Shown here: in pieces, positions 61,767-64,000 of the stretch | How positions within the stretch are numbered: the stretch's first letter is position 1 | Layout of the letters: every line of letters starts with the position of its first letter | Assembly (NCBI GenBank): GCA_023460315.1 | Contig: JAEWQO010000125.1 | Location: forward strand, 1 to 64,000 | Length of the DNA: 64,000 nucleotides | Direction: 5' to 3' | Source: Actinomycetes bacterium | Lineage (GTDB): Bacteria; Actinomycetota; Coriobacteriia; Coriobacteriales; Eggerthellaceae | Notes under the pieces: generated by a model | Told to the model about the DNA's origin: nothing | The model's input: the letters and a program-made list of their open reading frames with translations, nothing else | The model's database searches: none | Program-made: the position numbers and the translations under genes

Positions 61767-61810
61767 GAGGCGCTGTCCCGTCCTCATCGAGGAGGGGACA
61801 GCGCCTCTTT
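61767..61810. terminator. Terminator after ferritin gene
   Basis: GAGGCGCTGTCCC (61767-61779) and GGGACAGCGCCTC (61795-61807), then TTT. Lies between convergent genes. Confidence 0.85.
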
Positions 61811-61814
61811 CCTC

Positions 61815-62270
61815 TTATTTCTTAGTGAATGCGCTGAAGTCAAACACTGATTTGATGTCGGCAAACGCATCCTTCAGTTCGGCCGCCACGGCAATGCCGT
61901 CCCGATAGATGGCATTCATGTCGTCGGTTGCCTGAGCAACGCCTTCGCTGGTGATTCCGAGGCCCTCCTCGTCGTCACGGGCACCCTCGTCTTCGGCAAC
62001 GTAATAATACTCGGCTTCCTCGCCGTCCTCAAGCAGTACGAAGCCAATCCTGGTGCCCTCGTCATCCTCGAGATAGCGCACGACATCATCCTCGTCGAGC
62101 TCGATTTCGACCAGCTCGTACTCGTCTTCGACATCCTCAGCTTCGGTGGAAGAATCGGCCTGGCCGTCCGCTGCCTCATCGGAAATTCCAGCAGTCACGC
62201 CGCCTCCACCTTGCTCGGGCTCTGTCTCAGCCTCATCTTCGAGCACATCGCGATCTTCGTCACGAACCAT
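61815..62270 (-). CDS. Highly acidic protein, unknown
   Basis: 151 residues from MVRDEDRDVLEDEAE with AAAGGAGG upstream. Residues 1-60 are almost all acidic and Gly; 60-110 look like a small beta domain (ELVEIELDEDDVVRYLEDD, FVLLEDGEEAEYYYVAED, a DUF1292-like pattern); a helical end follows. Convergent with ferritin. Function unknown. Confidence 0.75.
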   Translation of the reverse strand: MVRDEDRDVLEDEAETEPEQGGGGVTAGISDEAADGQADSSTEAEDVEDEYELVEIELDEDDVVRYLEDDEGTRIGFVLLEDGEEAEYYYVAEDEGARDDEEGLGITSEGVAQATDDMNAIYRDGIAVAAELKDAFADIKSVFDFSAFTKK

Positions 62271-62322
62271 GACAGCCTCCTTTCCTCTGGCGCACCGTCG
62301 CGGCGCGCCCTTCCCGGTCTTC

Positions 62323-62787
62323 CTAGCGATTCCGCTCCTTGAGCGCGCGCTCAACCTCCCGCTTCGAATCGCGGGCCGCAGCGGTGGCCCGCTTGTCGTA
62401 GAGCTTCTTTCCGCGAGCAACGGCCAGTTCCACCTTCACGAGGGAATTGTCCTTGAAATACATCTTGAGGGGCACCAGTGCCATGCCCTTTTCGCGAACC
62501 TGCTCCTCAAGCTCGCGAATCTCCTTCTTATGCAACAGGAGCCTGCGCTTGCGGTCAGGATCGGGATTCGACAGATTTCCCTGCGCGAAGGGAGGAATAT
62601 GCACGTTATGGAGCCATACTTCCCCGCCGCGGACAAGCGCGAAGCAATCCGTCAGCTGGCAGTTGTTCTCTCGCAGCGACCGGACCTCGGTGCCCGTGAG
62701 CTCGATGCCCGCCTCATAACGTTCCATGACCTCATATTCATGGAACGCCTTGCGATTCTTGGCAATGATCTTCTCTTCGCGCCTCAT
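62323..62787 (-). CDS. smpB: SsrA-binding protein
   Basis: 154 residues, full length. IAKNRKAFHEYEVMERYEAGIELTG start, GTEVRSLRE and the C-terminal KKLYDKRATAAARDSKREV. Binds tmRNA and brings it to stalled ribosomes. 8 bases after the M42 peptidase gene, so co-transcribed. Confidence 0.97.
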   Translation of the reverse strand: MRREEKIIAKNRKAFHEYEVMERYEAGIELTGTEVRSLRENNCQLTDCFALVRGGEVWLHNVHIPPFAQGNLSNPDPDRKRRLLLHKKEIRELEEQVREKGMALVPLKMYFKDNSLVKVELAVARGKKLYDKRATAAARDSKREVERALKERNR

Positions 62788-62795
62788 GGCAGTCC

Positions 62796-63941
62796 TTATT
62801 CCACCGTCTCCGCAGGTGCGCTCTCGGCGTCGTCAGCCCGTTCCGCGTCTGTCGAATCTTCAAGCATGCAATCCCCCATGCCGGGAACGAAGCAGGCATC
62901 CTCATTGAGGTCAAGGGCGAAGCGCGTGATGAGCTTCACGGTATCCTCGAGGTCGGAAAGGCAAACGACCTCGGTCGGAGTGTGCATATAGCGCAAAGGA
63001 ACGGACACAAGACCGGTGGGAATGCCGCCGCGCGTGACCTGAATGGCACGGGCGTCGGTGCCCGTGACACCCGGCTCCGCCTCAATCTGATAGGGAATGC
63101 CCTCTGCCTCGGCCGCAGCGACAAGACGGTTGAACACGGCGGGGTTGATGTTCGGCCCACGAGCGATGACCGGCCCCTGACCACACACGATCTTTCCATG
63201 CTTCGTCTTTTCGATCCCGGGGTAGTCCGTCGCATGGGTCACGTCGAACGCAAGGGCGACATCGGGATCAACGCCATAGGCGCTCGTCGTCGCGCCACGC
63301 ACACCGATCTCCTCCTGCACGGTGCCCGCCGCCACAAAGTCACCCAAAGCCCGTCCCTCTTGTGCCAAGCGTTCGAGCACACGGACGGCCACATACACTC
63401 CGGCCTTGTCATCGAAAGCGCGAGAGACGGCCATGCCGTCGCCAAAACGCTCAAAGCCGACACCGAACGTGAGGGTGTCTCCTATGCGCACAAGCTTCTT
63501 CACCTGCTTTGCGGGAAGGCCGAGATCTATGACCAGCTGGTCGATGGGCGTGACCTTCTTGCGCTCATCCGCCTCAATCAAATGGATGGGCTTGCGTCCC
63601 ACAACGCCGCGCACGTCGCCTTCCGATGTGTGCACATCAACGCGAAGGCCTGGCAAGATGGCGGCATCGACGCCGCCCACCGCCGAAACGCTCAGAAACC
63701 CTTCGTCGCTGATGTAGGTGACCATGAGGCCGATCTCGTCCATGTGGGCCGAAAGCATGAGAGAAGGACCCGAACCCCTGCCCTTGAGCAACGCATGGAC
63801 AGACCCCATGACATCGGTCTCGATTTCGTCGGCAACTCCGGACAGACGCGTCCGCACAAGATCAGCCACAGCCTCTTCAGTGCCGGTGGCAGAAGGTGTC
63901 TCAAGCATGCTTTTGAGAAATTTCACGTTCCTTTTCTTCAT
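62796..63941 (-). CDS. M42 family glutamyl aminopeptidase-like metallopeptidase
   Basis: 381 residues from MKKRNVKFLKSMLETPSATG after GGGGGAG. Metal ligands: His in LSAHMDEIGLM, Asp in SRAFDDKAGVY, Glu pair in GTVQEEIGVRGA, Asp in ALAFDVTHATD, His in YMHTPTEVV. Cytosolic aminopeptidase or cellulase-like M42. First gene of the smpB operon. Confidence 0.93.
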   Translation of the reverse strand: MKKRNVKFLKSMLETPSATGTEEAVADLVRTRLSGVADEIETDVMGSVHALLKGRGSGPSLMLSAHMDEIGLMVTYISDEGFLSVSAVGGVDAAILPGLRVDVHTSEGDVRGVVGRKPIHLIEADERKKVTPIDQLVIDLGLPAKQVKKLVRIGDTLTFGVGFERFGDGMAVSRAFDDKAGVYVAVRVLERLAQEGRALGDFVAAGTVQEEIGVRGATTSAYGVDPDVALAFDVTHATDYPGIEKTKHGKIVCGQGPVIARGPNINPAVFNRLVAAAEAEGIPYQIEAEPGVTGTDARAIQVTRGGIPTGLVSVPLRYMHTPTEVVCLSDLEDTVKLITRFALDLNEDACFVPGMGDCMLEDSTDAERADDAESAPAETVE

Positions 63942-64000
63942 GGTGCTCCCCCGCTCGTTCGTCGTGAGGTGGCGCGCCCGCAATGCGGACGCCTTCTTTG
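63942..64000. other. Right edge, no gene seen
   Basis: 59 bases upstream of the M42 peptidase gene; too short to assign anything beyond its leader. Confidence 0.4.

Overview
The window (about 58% G+C overall) looks like chromosome from an anaerobic actinobacterium of the class Coriobacteriia, probably Eggerthellaceae. This is an inference from TAT-exported lipoprotein flavoreductases next to a LysR regulator, a full arginine deiminase route and the overall gene style; no rRNA or species-level marker is present.

Layout. 1-11917: right part of an integrated temperate phage. A long leftward early operon (SSB, ERF annealing protein, RuvC-like resolvase, many small proteins) reads toward the left edge. 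A Cro-like gene and an S24-type repressor diverge around an operator region, followed by a lysogeny accessory module and a tyrosine integrase beside tRNA-Leu, whose 3' end is the probable attachment site. 12110-24415: housekeeping genes (NYN-LOTUS protein, tRNA-His, tRNA-Lys, ABC exporter with a two-component pair, Na+/H+ antiporter, ArgS, GNAT). 24432-29597: arginine deiminase operon arcA-arcB-arcC-transporter. 30131-43022: tRNAs, glutaredoxin, LysR with a flavoprotein reductase, glutathione peroxidase, phosphate permease, DegV, RdgB, MurI, an FMN reductase, an RF-like protein, YbaK and a methyltransferase, plus a repeat-rich non-coding locus at 41641-42020. 43369-56024: a compact molybdenum nitrogenase cluster read leftward (nifV, nifH, nifI1, nifI2, nifD, nifK, nifE, a nifN-nifB fusion, a [2Fe-2S] ferredoxin) ending with a histidine kinase and an ANTAR response regulator. 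56184-64000: L,D-transpeptidase, tmRNA, a second TAT flavoreductase, ferritin, SmpB and an M42 peptidase.

Main finding. The nifH leader holds two small hairpins, each with a six-base loop having A at position 1 and G at position 4, followed by a canonical intrinsic terminator. This is the known RNA target architecture of ANTAR antiterminators. The ANTAR regulator and its HisKA_2 kinase lie at the other end of the same cluster, and no NifA-like activator is present in the window. I infer that nifHI1I2DKE(N-B) is switched on by transcription antitermination. NifI1/NifI2 would add post-translational ammonium control.

Other points: a dcm methylase reduced to its two ends by an internal deletion, five copies of an 8-bp operator half-site in the phage switch, a 24-bp perfect inverted repeat between two tandem-repeat tracts, and palindromes in the arcA and LysR/flavoprotein control regions.
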